NCBI GenBank assembly: GCA_045530725.1
Contig: JAZSCT010000021.1
Location: forward strand, 46,870-110,869
Reading direction: 5' to 3'
From: SIG435 sp045530725
GTDB taxonomy: Bacteria > Bacillota > Clostridia > UMGS1810
DNA: 64,000 nucleotides
Both the position numbers and the translations under genes were made by a program. Of the stretch, positions 53,404 to 62,036 are shown piece after piece. Positions within the stretch are counted from its first letter, which is position 1, and each line of letters begins with the position of its first letter. Below the pieces are notes generated by a model. The model did not search any database. It was given only the letters and a program-made list of their open reading frames with translations, and had not been told where the DNA came from.

Positions 53404-54264
53404 TCACTTACCTCCTTTGCACTCCTTAATAGTAAAAACATCAAGAGTGTTGAGCATTACAATTTCTTTTGAATCAAAATCCCTTACAGGAAAGACGCAA
53501 GCATCCAACACATTATATTGCATAGCCTTATCGTAGTCTGAGCCATATTTTAGTGTTCCTTTAATAATCTTCCTGACTCCGTTAATCCTGCAATCAATCT
53601 CACAAACCCCAGATTTAAGCCTTTTCATAATACTTTCTGTTCTTTTCCACGCTAAGGTGTAAGGTAGCACAGTAGTTTTCTTTGAGTTGGGGTGGAGCTT
53701 ACAGGAGGTAAGGTGGAACTTGCCACCAGATTTATCCTTATCCTCAAACTTGATTACCTCAAACGCACCGTCTTCAAGTTCTTTCTTTGTGATTATACGC
53801 TTTGACTCTATAGTGTTCATACGATTATCACTAATTCTGTTCATAGAGCAAAAGCGAAGCATATAATTTAAGCAGCATGGGTTTTTAGTGGCAAGATAAG
53901 AAGTTCGGCCTCTGCCATCCTTTGCCTCTACCGATACATACGCAAGACCTGTCAAGAGATACAATGTTGCAAGTAAGCGCTTATTATTACGCCAAAAATT
54001 CTGTTCTAATGAGCCACCTGTTTCAATGACATCCGATTGAATTGCTTGAGAAATTTTATCCCTTGCCTCTCTGTCAGAGAAGGCAACATTGATATCTTCA
54101 AAGCCATACAGCCCTTTTTCAATATTGCCTGTTATATCAACCATTAAGCCTTTTTCCTGCTGATATTTACTTAACAACCTATTAAGTCCATTGCTAACCA
54201 TAAGAGGTCTTTCTGCTAAATCAATACCACAAGTCTTAGCATCTTTTATTTCAAAAATTGACAT
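53404..54264 (-). CDS. Unrecognised element protein
   Basis: A 286-aa basic protein (pattern SNGLNRLLSKYQQEKGLMVD, FEDINVAFSDREARDKISQAIQ, RRxxYLATKNPCCLNYMLRF). It is mixed alpha/beta with many Lys/Arg, consistent with nucleic-acid contact, but I see no catalytic motif. First gene of the 52.3-54.3 kb unit; the start at 54264 has GAAAGGG upstream. Confidence 0.65.
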   Translation of the reverse strand: MSIFEIKDAKTCGIDLAERPLMVSNGLNRLLSKYQQEKGLMVDITGNIEKGLYGFEDINVAFSDREARDKISQAIQSDVIETGGSLEQNFWRNNKRLLATLYLLTGLAYVSVEAKDGRGRTSYLATKNPCCLNYMLRFCSMNRISDNRMNTIESKRIITKKELEDGAFEVIKFEDKDKSGGKFHLTSCKLHPNSKKTTVLPYTLAWKRTESIMKRLKSGVCEIDCRINGVRKIIKGTLKYGSDYDKAMQYNVLDACVFPVRDFDSKEIVMLNTLDVFTIKECKGGK

Positions 54265-54350
54265 ATAAAAGCACGCCCTTTCCTAATTTATCATCACTTA
54301 AGTATAGAAAAAGGTGTGCTTTAAAAAAGTGTTCATCTGAAAATTTAATG

Positions 54351-54866
54351 TTATCTGCGCCAAAATTCCTCGTATACGCGTTTTGGCTTTGGCATTCTTG
54401 TGATTGTTTTCTGCAAAGCCTCCTGAAGATACCTTACATCAAGCCCGCAATCACGATAACCACGCAGGCAGACATCATAGTAATGACCCGAAGGTCTACC
54501 AAGCTCGCCATTATACTTGTTCATTACATAAACAAAAAGCTCTTTGCAGTCCGATAAATCGCCCTGTGAAATAATAAGCTCTTTGGGATTCACCTTTGCT
54601 ATTCTATAATGAGTCGGGTACCCTTCAAATCTGTCCAGAGCCATTTTACAACGCTCTGTAATTTTAAAAATACCCACAGGAACACGAGAAGTTGAGCATT
54701 TTTCAATAGTGCAGAAGCAGTTACCATCATGCCCGCGAAAGAGAAGTTCATACCCCTTTAAGAAGCCTGTGGCTATGAGTTGCGAATTTGGGCAACGCAT
54801 CTGCATTTGTCTTAGGTTTAAGTTAGAACCATAGGCTACGTAATAATATACCTTTTGTGTTTTCAT
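54351..54866 (-). CDS. Gamma-glutamylcyclotransferase-fold protein (AIG2-like)
   Basis: About 171 aa from ATG 54866. The fold signature YYYVAYGSNLNLRQM lies at the N-terminus and the catalytic-type Glu in LDRFEGYPTHYR. These proteins open or form gamma-glutamyl bonds. It follows the amidoligase gene by 16 bp. Such amidoligase-GGCT pairs are known from phages and mobile elements, where they are thought to make and break peptide-like tags; the substrate is unknown. Confidence 0.85.
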   Translation of the reverse strand: MKTQKVYYYVAYGSNLNLRQMQMRCPNSQLIATGFLKGYELLFRGHDGNCFCTIEKCSTSRVPVGIFKITERCKMALDRFEGYPTHYRIAKVNPKELIISQGDLSDCKELFVYVMNKYNGELGRPSGHYYDVCLRGYRDCGLDVRYLQEALQKTITRMPKPKRVYEEFWRR

Positions 54867-54882
54867 AATAACATATTCCTCC

Positions 54883-55857
54883 TTATGATGAAGTCCTGTC
54901 ACCTCTGCGCCAAGCCTTTGATTGTGTTCCAAACCTATCTAGCAGGTGTATTCTCATTGTTTTGAATTCAGGGCCGATGCATCCAAGTTTCAACAACCAT
55001 ACTCTGAACTTGTACGCTTCTGATTCACTCTCATTTACTACGACAGGTTTATAACTACTCTTGGTAAGTGTGGCACAATAAGTCGTTAAAAGTAAACAAA
55101 ATTCTATGTATGCCCTTAATTTTCCAGCATGCCGAAGTGTTGAGCAAAAACAGCGATACTCCACAGTCCCGTAGTAATACTGCGATGTTGGAATCAAGCC
55201 CCTTGTCATATTAACTATGTGATATCTACTTTGAGGATAACGAGTGTAACGCTCATTAGAACTACCAATGGTGCTATACCAAACATCCGCAATCTGACTT
55301 AATGTTTTAGCCTTTTTCTTTTTTAAAGTCTCCACCAATTTAGTAGGTATCCGCTGGCAATATCTATATCTGCTATTATACGCAGTAGGAACGCCCAAAG
55401 CCTTATAAATTAAATCCTGCTTACTGTGAACTTGGTTCAAAATATGTACAATCGTAGTAGGTGGTAAATCCTTTATACCTACATGGATATGTACACCACA
55501 GGACTCAGACTCAAAGAAACCTGCTTTTCGCAATTTACGAACTATTTCCTGATACATTTCAATATCTTTTGCCAGAAGCGGAGGTGATACAAATTCAACC
55601 TTATGGGTGTCAGGAGCAGAAACAATCCTCCCATTTCTTTTTTGAAGAGGTGTGATTGAAGCATCACTCATAACAGTCCACTTTCTGCCCTGCGGATCAG
55701 TAACAGAGTGTTTATCATAGTGCGTCCCTTCGTACACATAACTTGTTCCAAAGAAATCTGCAATAACCTCTGCAGCACGCTGTCTGGAATTGCCTGTCAT
55801 CTCTAACTCAAGTCCCCATGTAAGATTATCATATATTTCACGATTCAAAGCCATCAT
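54883..55857 (-). CDS. Amidoligase (glutamine-synthetase-like fold)
   Basis: About 324 aa. Fits the amidoligase family: WGLELEMTGNSRQRAAEVIADFFG near 12 (metal-binding Glu residues), the strand WTVMSDASI, THKVEFVSPPLL near 85, CGVHIHVGI near 120 and TVEYRCFCSTLRH near 245. Such enzymes join amino groups to carboxylates using ATP. ATG 55857 follows AAGGAG. Next gene is the GGCT-like protein. Upstream is a 580-bp gap without genes. Confidence 0.88.
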   Translation of the reverse strand: MMALNREIYDNLTWGLELEMTGNSRQRAAEVIADFFGTSYVYEGTHYDKHSVTDPQGRKWTVMSDASITPLQKRNGRIVSAPDTHKVEFVSPPLLAKDIEMYQEIVRKLRKAGFFESESCGVHIHVGIKDLPPTTIVHILNQVHSKQDLIYKALGVPTAYNSRYRYCQRIPTKLVETLKKKKAKTLSQIADVWYSTIGSSNERYTRYPQSRYHIVNMTRGLIPTSQYYYGTVEYRCFCSTLRHAGKLRAYIEFCLLLTTYCATLTKSSYKPVVVNESESEAYKFRVWLLKLGCIGPEFKTMRIHLLDRFGTQSKAWRRGDRTSS

Positions 55858-56327
55858 CAACATCTCCTTAATATGTTCTTGAAAGAACATAAAAGAAGAT
55901 GTGATTTATGGGCTTTACATGGGTTAAAAGTGTGTAGCAACTCTTTTAGAAACAGAGTATGTTGAAGTATAACGCGTTCTCTCTGAGTTTTCAAGTCTTA
56001 TGCGAGGTTTTCTCCGCAACTCACAAAAAAGAAGCATCTATGTTAAAAATCTATGAGGTTTCGACAGCACCCTAAGTAATTTTTTATTTCTTTTTTCTGA
56101 AAAATAGGAGTTTCTGACACCTAAAATCCAAAAAGAAAATGAAAAGTAAAAATCTACCCTATATTTTTGAAAAAGTTTCCCTGATAATTATTTCAAAGCC
56201 AACAGCCCCAAGCCTAAGTTTTTGAAGCCTTTTGACACCCTTGTGACGAAGTTCTGACATCGCCCAGCATTGGAACACCTTTCTGGGTATTTAAAGCCTT
56301 GTGGCGAATTTTGAGCATAATTTGACA

Positions 56328-56372
56328 TATAGGGAACAGAGGCTACATAGGTCACATAGGTTATAGGGGGAA
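56328..56372. repeat. GGTTACATA-type repeat, copy near 56.3 kb
   Basis: Three GGYYACATA-like units in a row ending GGTTATAGGGGG, matching the stretch at 40249-40283. The surrounding gap 55858-56439 shows other near-repeats of AAGCCTTTTGACAC form and no gene. Confidence 0.55.
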
Positions 56373-56416
56373 TATCAATAACACACCGTTCACATCAACA
56401 TACATAATTTTTATAT

Positions 56417-56434
56417 CTTGAAAAATATGCTGAA
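56417..56434. promoter_or_regulatory. Half-site motif TTGAAAAATATGCTGAA, first copy
   Basis: Matches the right half of the 41.6-kb palindrome (CCGAAAATATACTGAA) with few changes. It is part of an imperfect direct repeat of about 43 bp shared with 56788-56830; the two copies flank the 103-aa gene. Confidence 0.5.
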
Positions 56435-56439
56435 TTTAT

Positions 56440-56751
56440 TTATACAGCACTTTTATCTTTATCCAGCAGAGTTCGGATAACACGCACATTTGTTTTTACA
56501 CCATTTTTAACAACACTCTTATTTACATAAACATTATTTCGGGACATAGAAACTGAAAAATCAACCGAGTATGTATCACCATTGACAACTGTTTCGTAAC
56601 TTATATTATCTCGCCTTTCTTTAGAGGCTCTACAATATCTATTGCCATTGTCGCCCCAAAACCAACTGTTTTTATACTTGTCTGACAGAGCCATAAACCT
56701 TTCAAAGTTTTCTCTCTGTTCAGGATTTAACCTAATCTCTTTAACTTTCAT
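56440..56751 (-). CDS. Small basic protein between direct repeats, unrecognised
   Basis: A 103-aa, strongly basic protein (MKVKEIRLNPEQRENFERFMALSDKYK N-terminus; then YSVDFSVSMSRNNVYVNKSVVKNGVKTNVRVIRTLL). AGGAGG lies 8 nt before ATG 56751. Each end is followed by an imperfect 43-bp direct repeat, so it may have been gained as a unit, or the repeats may be paired operators. No family recognised. Confidence 0.65.
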   Translation of the reverse strand: MKVKEIRLNPEQRENFERFMALSDKYKNSWFWGDNGNRYCRASKERRDNISYETVVNGDTYSVDFSVSMSRNNVYVNKSVVKNGVKTNVRVIRTLLDKDKSAV

Positions 56752-56813
56752 TTTGAATCCTCCTATTAAATATTTTTAGTCTTTTTACCGTCAACACACA
56801 TATTTTTTATATC

Positions 56814-56830
56814 CCGAAAAATATGCAGAA
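56814..56830. promoter_or_regulatory. Half-site motif CCGAAAAATATGCAGAA, second copy
   Basis: Second match to the 41.6-kb half-site, 24 bp beyond the stop of the C5-methyltransferase gene and within the longer direct repeat shared with the copy at 56417. Confidence 0.5.
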
Positions 56831-56853
56831 TATTTTACACTCATCCAAATCCT

Positions 56854-58746
56854 TTATGCTGAATTTTGACCTATATACTCACAAAGAAGAATTATCGCAT
56901 CTTTCACAGGCATACTTCTATTACGCTTACTCGGTATTAACTCTTCAATGGTACCCAGAAAGTTATCGGATGTACATTCATTCGCATGGAACGAATAATT
57001 GCCAATCTCATAATAATCCATATTACTCTTATCAAAACTATGATACCCTATAGGCTTTGCCTCTGTTTCTTTGATAAGTTTAGAAAGAGCCTTATTTTTT
57101 AAATCATACATCTGCTCCTTTTTATCTTTACTTTGATGGAGCAAGTAATGAAGTGTACTTTTAGGCAAATAATGACTATAGCAATCATACGCATTGTGTG
57201 CGTGTTCGTTTTGCTTATCTCTATACCTTTTTGCCTCCTTATTAACAGAATAGAGAGCCTCTGCAACCTTGTCGGGTGTGAGATTAGAAACTACCTTCTT
57301 TTCGTGAATCCGTTTCTTTTCTGCTATACTCTCAAGATATGCTTGTTCCTTACTTTGAAAATCCTGATGAATAATATTAACCAACATAGGACTATAGTAA
57401 CTTTTACCGTAACTATAGGACTCGTTAAAGCCAATACAGGCTTTATAAGTTGGAATATCTAATTTCTTTAATTGAGTGACAGATAGACATGATTTTACCC
57501 ATTCTGCAGGCAAGACTTCTTCATTGCCTGCAGAATACGCTGTAACATTGCCATACTGATTTACTTCAAGCATATACTTGCTTTTTGTGTTTATACAAAC
57601 ATCAGAAACATCGGTACTTGTTACTGCATTTAAGAATTCTGCAATGCTTGTAGCCATAGCCTGTGCAAGTAAGCAAGGAACTGCATTGCCTATCTGTTTA
57701 TAAACTTCCGCAACACCACCGCAGAACTCAAAATCATCAGGGAAACTCTGAATCCTTTTGATTTCATTTATATTTAAAGGTCTATCATATTCAGGGTGGC
57801 ATAGAGTGTTTGGCTCGGAAGCAGCAACAGTATGACAAACCCTATCAAAATCAAGTCTTCTATATCTTGAAAAACGCTTTACAGAGATAGCAAAATTACC
57901 ATTTTCGTCAAGTAATGATTTGTCAAATAAGTTAATGTTAGCAGCCTTGCCAGGCAAAGCACTTTGAAGCACCTTTATAACATTATCACTATAAGCCAGA
58001 TGCTTTGATTCAGGAACATCCTTGATAGCCTCTCTTAAAGTGATATGCTTACCAGCATGAGTCGGCTCAGGAAAACTGTATGTAACCCCCATAGACTTTG
58101 CATTATTCCAGACATCCTGTCTTATAGCCACTATAAACACGCGCATACGCCTCTGTGGAACACCATAATCTGCCGCATTTAATACCTTTACAGTAGAGTA
58201 TAAGTCTTTGTTCTCCTGAAAAGAGGCATAATATCCGATTTTTCTGAATTCTGCCAGCATATACTCGATGACATTAGAGTCCTCAGCACTAACCAGAGCC
58301 TCAACATTTTCGATAAGCAGCATTTTGGGTTTAATACAATCCGCAAGTTGTAAATAGTGGTCGAAAAGCATTCCATTATCGCAATCCATGTGTTCCTTTT
58401 TGCCCATAATACTATAGGATTGACAGGGTATGCCACCACAAAAGACATCTACATCGGAGCCTTCCACCATTGCAGTTTCTAATAGAGAATCAAAATCCAT
58501 ATCAGGTTTTTGAGTCATAAGGCTTTCAATTTTTGATTTATAAGCAGCTGCAACGATTTCAGCCTTAACATCATCTTTTGTTATATCACCAGCAATTATA
58601 TTTTCACCTGCAAAATTTTTATGTAGTGTTTTTACCGCCGAATTATTCAGTTCTGCGAGGGCAAGACTTTCAAATCCTGCCCTTTTAAATCCCATTGCCA
58701 TGCCACCTGCACCAGCACAAACCTCAATTACATTTAACTTTTTCAT
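56854..58746 (-). CDS. DNA (cytosine-5) methyltransferase with long C-terminal extension
   Basis: About 630 aa. The core (1-385) has NVIEVCAGAGGMAMGFKRAG at the start, the catalytic GGIPCQSYS near 107, IENVEAL, and QRRMRVF near 200, with the target region following and GNAVPCLLAQAMA near 370. The remaining 245 residues form a separate domain rich in Lys and Tyr with no match I recognise. No partner restriction gene is adjacent, so it may be a solitary protective enzyme. ATG 58746 follows AGAGAGG. Confidence 0.93.
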   Translation of the reverse strand: MKKLNVIEVCAGAGGMAMGFKRAGFESLALAELNNSAVKTLHKNFAGENIIAGDITKDDVKAEIVAAAYKSKIESLMTQKPDMDFDSLLETAMVEGSDVDVFCGGIPCQSYSIMGKKEHMDCDNGMLFDHYLQLADCIKPKMLLIENVEALVSAEDSNVIEYMLAEFRKIGYYASFQENKDLYSTVKVLNAADYGVPQRRMRVFIVAIRQDVWNNAKSMGVTYSFPEPTHAGKHITLREAIKDVPESKHLAYSDNVIKVLQSALPGKAANINLFDKSLLDENGNFAISVKRFSRYRRLDFDRVCHTVAASEPNTLCHPEYDRPLNINEIKRIQSFPDDFEFCGGVAEVYKQIGNAVPCLLAQAMATSIAEFLNAVTSTDVSDVCINTKSKYMLEVNQYGNVTAYSAGNEEVLPAEWVKSCLSVTQLKKLDIPTYKACIGFNESYSYGKSYYSPMLVNIIHQDFQSKEQAYLESIAEKKRIHEKKVVSNLTPDKVAEALYSVNKEAKRYRDKQNEHAHNAYDCYSHYLPKSTLHYLLHQSKDKKEQMYDLKNKALSKLIKETEAKPIGYHSFDKSNMDYYEIGNYSFHANECTSDNFLGTIEELIPSKRNRSMPVKDAIILLCEYIGQNSA

Positions 58747-58765
58747 ATTTAAAATCCTCTCTTTC

Positions 58766-59449
58766 TTAAAATTCGTCAATATCTCTACCTTGTTCTAAAA
58801 GAAGCTCTTTATAGAAATCTGACATAGAGATATAGTGCCATCTTATGTATTCGCCAATGAATGTGTTGCTTAATAATTCCAGAACCCTTAGGTAATATAT
58901 TTCATCCATTGTACAAGCATCAATTGTGCCATCGAACATAAAGCAAATTGTGTCACTTATTGCAAAGTTCAATAAGGTTTGAGCCGATTCCACAACACTA
59001 CCCGAATTACAAAGTAAAGCGTTTCTCGTATAGTCTTCGTATATAGATTCTTTACTTAAATCCTTATAATTTTCTCGGCTTTGGGATATTATATCAATAA
59101 CCCTATCTGTTAATTCCTTATAGATAGTTGGGAACACACTGTCAAAGCCTACCCAGAAGGCTTTACGCTCTTTATCGGTAAAGCCTTTTTCCAACAATTC
59201 AACAACATTATCAAACTCAGGTGTACCTTCATAATAATCAGTCATTGTATTCCAAGACTCAATAAGATTGCCGAGAAGAGCAGCAGTAAATATTCCTGCT
59301 GATTTTGCCTCAACAACGAAACTATGTCTATTCTTACAACGACACGTATCACAAAGATAACTAAGGGCTTCATGCCCTGACATACGCCAAGTTTCATCAA
59401 CAACTACAAACGCTTTTTTTCTACCTAACACATTATTTTTTGTTTTCAT
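58766..59449 (-). CDS. Unrecognised protein between two methyltransferase genes
   Basis: About 227 aa. N-terminal part has FVVVDETWRMSGHEALSYLCDTCRCKNRHSFV, with a CxxCxC cluster that could bind a metal; the rest is helical. No known domain. It sits 19 bp before the C5-methyltransferase and 21 bp after the D12-type gene, so it is part of the same operon and may modify or replace a restriction activity. Confidence 0.65.
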   Translation of the reverse strand: MKTKNNVLGRKKAFVVVDETWRMSGHEALSYLCDTCRCKNRHSFVVEAKSAGIFTAALLGNLIESWNTMTDYYEGTPEFDNVVELLEKGFTDKERKAFWVGFDSVFPTIYKELTDRVIDIISQSRENYKDLSKESIYEDYTRNALLCNSGSVVESAQTLLNFAISDTICFMFDGTIDACTMDEIYYLRVLELLSNTFIGEYIRWHYISMSDFYKELLLEQGRDIDEF

Positions 59450-59470
59450 AACAAACACCTAACCTTTCTT

Positions 59471-60796
59471 TTATCTTGGCAATCCGAGCAGTTCAATTAT
59501 CTGCTCTTCAAATTCAGGATTGCTTTTACCTTTATTTTTATTAGATATCTTTTTGGGCTTTTCGAGCAACGCCTGCTTATCCGCCTTTTCTTTAAGCACA
59601 TAGTAAGCATCGATGGTTTTTGCTTCATTACCTACAAGAGATACATTTGATTCCCACCATGTATACTCAGTTACAAAATAAGGTGAAGTCATACCCGTAT
59701 ATTCTTCAAGCCCAGACGCCTCAAAATTACACACAATATATTCCTGTACAACCTTTGAAAGTTGTGAACATTTAAATTCTTCGTCATAATATTCCGAGTT
59801 CTGAAGTGCAAAGGTTTGTAGAAATTGTTTGGCATATTGCTCTCCAAACGAATCTGCTATCATTTGAATACCTGATTTCTTCGGTTTATCATTTTTACCA
59901 TGCAATTTAAAAAGATTGCTTTTTAGAATATCAAAATCAGATTTTTTTGAGTCGTGAATGATTGATTCTGATTTATAAAAGTGCCAATTTGGCTCATTCA
60001 GTAAGTTCCAATATGGTGCTATCCCTTTATCATTCATGCAAATCAGGATTTTACATTTTGCATTCTTACAAGCCTTAACCAATCTCTTATGCATTACATA
60101 AGACCAATCATTCTCATAGGTATTAACCGAGTTGTAATAAGGACAATCAATAACAAGCAACACATTCGGGTTATACTTGTGCTTTTCTATAAGCTCAAAG
60201 CAGTCAGTATTGGTGCAATCAACATTTTCAATACCCGCATGAATATCTGTGAAAGTATTAATATAGGAGCGAATGTTGCTAAGTCGCTTTTCAAACCTAC
60301 AGAAAACATCACCCTTTGTATCTTTAGCATTATACAGGATTGTGTTTCTATTGCTGTGAACAGAACCGTATATTACAATAGTTGTTAAAGCCGCAGCAGT
60401 AATCGAATCAACATCCTTATGATTATCATACCCACACACAACATAGTTCTTTGCTACTTGAAAGAGTGCTCTGAGTATACTTTCTTTATCTGCCGCATCA
60501 CCAAGAGTCAACACCTTATCAAGTATAAACTGAACCTTATTGTTAATAATACTTATATTATCACGCTCTTTAAGCATTGCCATAAGTGTTGCTACACCAT
60601 ACTCATACTCGTTATAACCAAGCCTATTGAATTTTTTGCGGTCAAGGGAAAGGATGATTTTACCGCCCCCGCCACAGAGGTCATAAACCTCTGTGACATT
60701 TCCCTTATCAGCTTGTTCTTCAACTATTTTTGAAAGGTCTTCAACAAGTCTGCTTTTACCACCTACACAAGGAAATCCAATAAGTTTTTTACTCAT
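59471..60796 (-). CDS. D12-type adenine-specific DNA methyltransferase-like protein
   Basis: 441 aa. The opening PCVGGKSRLVEDL and the following VYDLCGGGGKIILSLDRKKFNRLGYNE fit the Dam/D12 SAM site, and the catalytic motif IV appears as VIDCPYYNSVNTYEN near 213 (DCPY instead of DPPY). Insertions and a 120-residue Lys-rich tail make it longer than classical Dam. Its target is unknown. GGAGGATAAAG precedes ATG 60796. Confidence 0.8.
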   Translation of the reverse strand: MSKKLIGFPCVGGKSRLVEDLSKIVEEQADKGNVTEVYDLCGGGGKIILSLDRKKFNRLGYNEYEYGVATLMAMLKERDNISIINNKVQFILDKVLTLGDAADKESILRALFQVAKNYVVCGYDNHKDVDSITAAALTTIVIYGSVHSNRNTILYNAKDTKGDVFCRFEKRLSNIRSYINTFTDIHAGIENVDCTNTDCFELIEKHKYNPNVLLVIDCPYYNSVNTYENDWSYVMHKRLVKACKNAKCKILICMNDKGIAPYWNLLNEPNWHFYKSESIIHDSKKSDFDILKSNLFKLHGKNDKPKKSGIQMIADSFGEQYAKQFLQTFALQNSEYYDEEFKCSQLSKVVQEYIVCNFEASGLEEYTGMTSPYFVTEYTWWESNVSLVGNEAKTIDAYYVLKEKADKQALLEKPKKISNKNKGKSNPEFEEQIIELLGLPR

Positions 60797-60809
60797 AACT
60801 TTATCCTCC

Positions 60810-61646
60810 TTATATACCTAATATCGCACGATTTATATTTATCACATAGCAACGAATGTCTTTTGCATCCGCACTCAAGGTGATATCTTTTGCAAAATTC
60901 TTGCCAGGAAGTATGTAACCACGCTCAACGAACTCTGCAACAATTTCTCTCATAAGAACAGTATCGCTATCCTTACGCCCGATGAAGTTTTTGAGTTCTT
61001 TCTCCCTAATAGCCAAAGTCTCCTTCTTGTATTTTGACTTATATACATCATCATCCAACCATGCAGCCTGAACATCAGAAGTTGCATCCTGATTTGTTCT
61101 TGAAGCAAAGGACTCATGATTTTCCTTTATATACTCAATAAGATTGTTGTAGTACTTGTCAATCAAGTTATCCGCACTCACTCTATCAAGCAGAATATCA
61201 ATAGCATTGTCTATGCTCGGGTCAAGAACTATAACGTGATTCTTATCATCCCCAACCATATCGTGGCATTTATAGGTTAAAGCGATACTTTTTAGCTCAG
61301 TAATAGTCGCTTTATCAAGAAAACCATAAAACGCCATATCACTCTTGCATACTCTATCAAAATTGTTAACGAAATCATCAAATAGATACGTTAACTCTAT
61401 CATGTCGCCAATCTTTGACTTTACCTTAACCGCATAACCTTGTCCCTTTGTTCTTTTACTATAATTACCGCGATATACAGCAACCTTCCAGAACTTGTTG
61501 AAACGATAATCCTTACCTCTTTCGTCCTTGCTCATCGTATCTTCCCACCACTTTCCATCTTCAAATGGATTATAAATATTTTCTGTCATCACATTTTCCT
61601 CCTCTACAGAATTCATATTACCTAAACTTTCAGATAAATTAGACAT
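60810..61646 (-). CDS. Unrecognised protein at the head of the methyltransferase operon
   Basis: About 278 aa from ATG 61646, with AAGGGAG 9 nt upstream. An acidic N-terminus (NMNSVEEENVMTENIYNPFEDGKWWEDT) is followed by a compact domain with many Asp/Lys and a helical C-terminus. No known domain was recognised. It is the first gene of a four-gene minus-strand operon that continues to 56854, so it may help methylation or phage-type DNA handling. Confidence 0.65.
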   Translation of the reverse strand: MSNLSESLGNMNSVEEENVMTENIYNPFEDGKWWEDTMSKDERGKDYRFNKFWKVAVYRGNYSKRTKGQGYAVKVKSKIGDMIELTYLFDDFVNNFDRVCKSDMAFYGFLDKATITELKSIALTYKCHDMVGDDKNHVIVLDPSIDNAIDILLDRVSADNLIDKYYNNLIEYIKENHESFASRTNQDATSDVQAAWLDDDVYKSKYKKETLAIREKELKNFIGRKDSDTVLMREIVAEFVERGYILPGKNFAKDITLSADAKDIRCYVININRAILGI

Positions 61647-61987
61647 CTTAATGTCTCCCTTCATAATAAATTTATAAAATATATTTACTTACATAAGGCA
61701 AGCACTCTTTTTGCAACATCGGAGCAAGTGTAAAGGTTTTAACAATATTCAATTTTCAAGGTACAATGTAGCCTTTTGAAAAGCGCACTTCATCTTTGCT
61801 ACACCTATATTCTAACACACAATTTTTATAAAATGAATTGTACCATGCACTGTGATTTTACGACAGATTAGGTAATTAAGTTCTTGATTTTGCAAAAATA
61901 TACCTATTTTTATGTGTTATTTACGCTTGTTATAAATTTTTGTTTAAGATTAATTTTTAAAAAAGTGCAATATTGTTCTTAATGGTA

Positions 61988-62016
61988 TTGTGTTTTTATC
62001 ATTAATATGGTATAAT
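61988..62016 (+). promoter_or_regulatory. Promoter of the right-end regulator operon
   Basis: TTGTGT, 17 bp, TATAAT. AAAGGAGG follows shortly before ATG 62037. The gap 61647-62036 also serves the divergent operon; I saw no further conserved element in it. Confidence 0.65.
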
Positions 62017-62036
62017 AAAGCAAAGGAGGGAATCAA

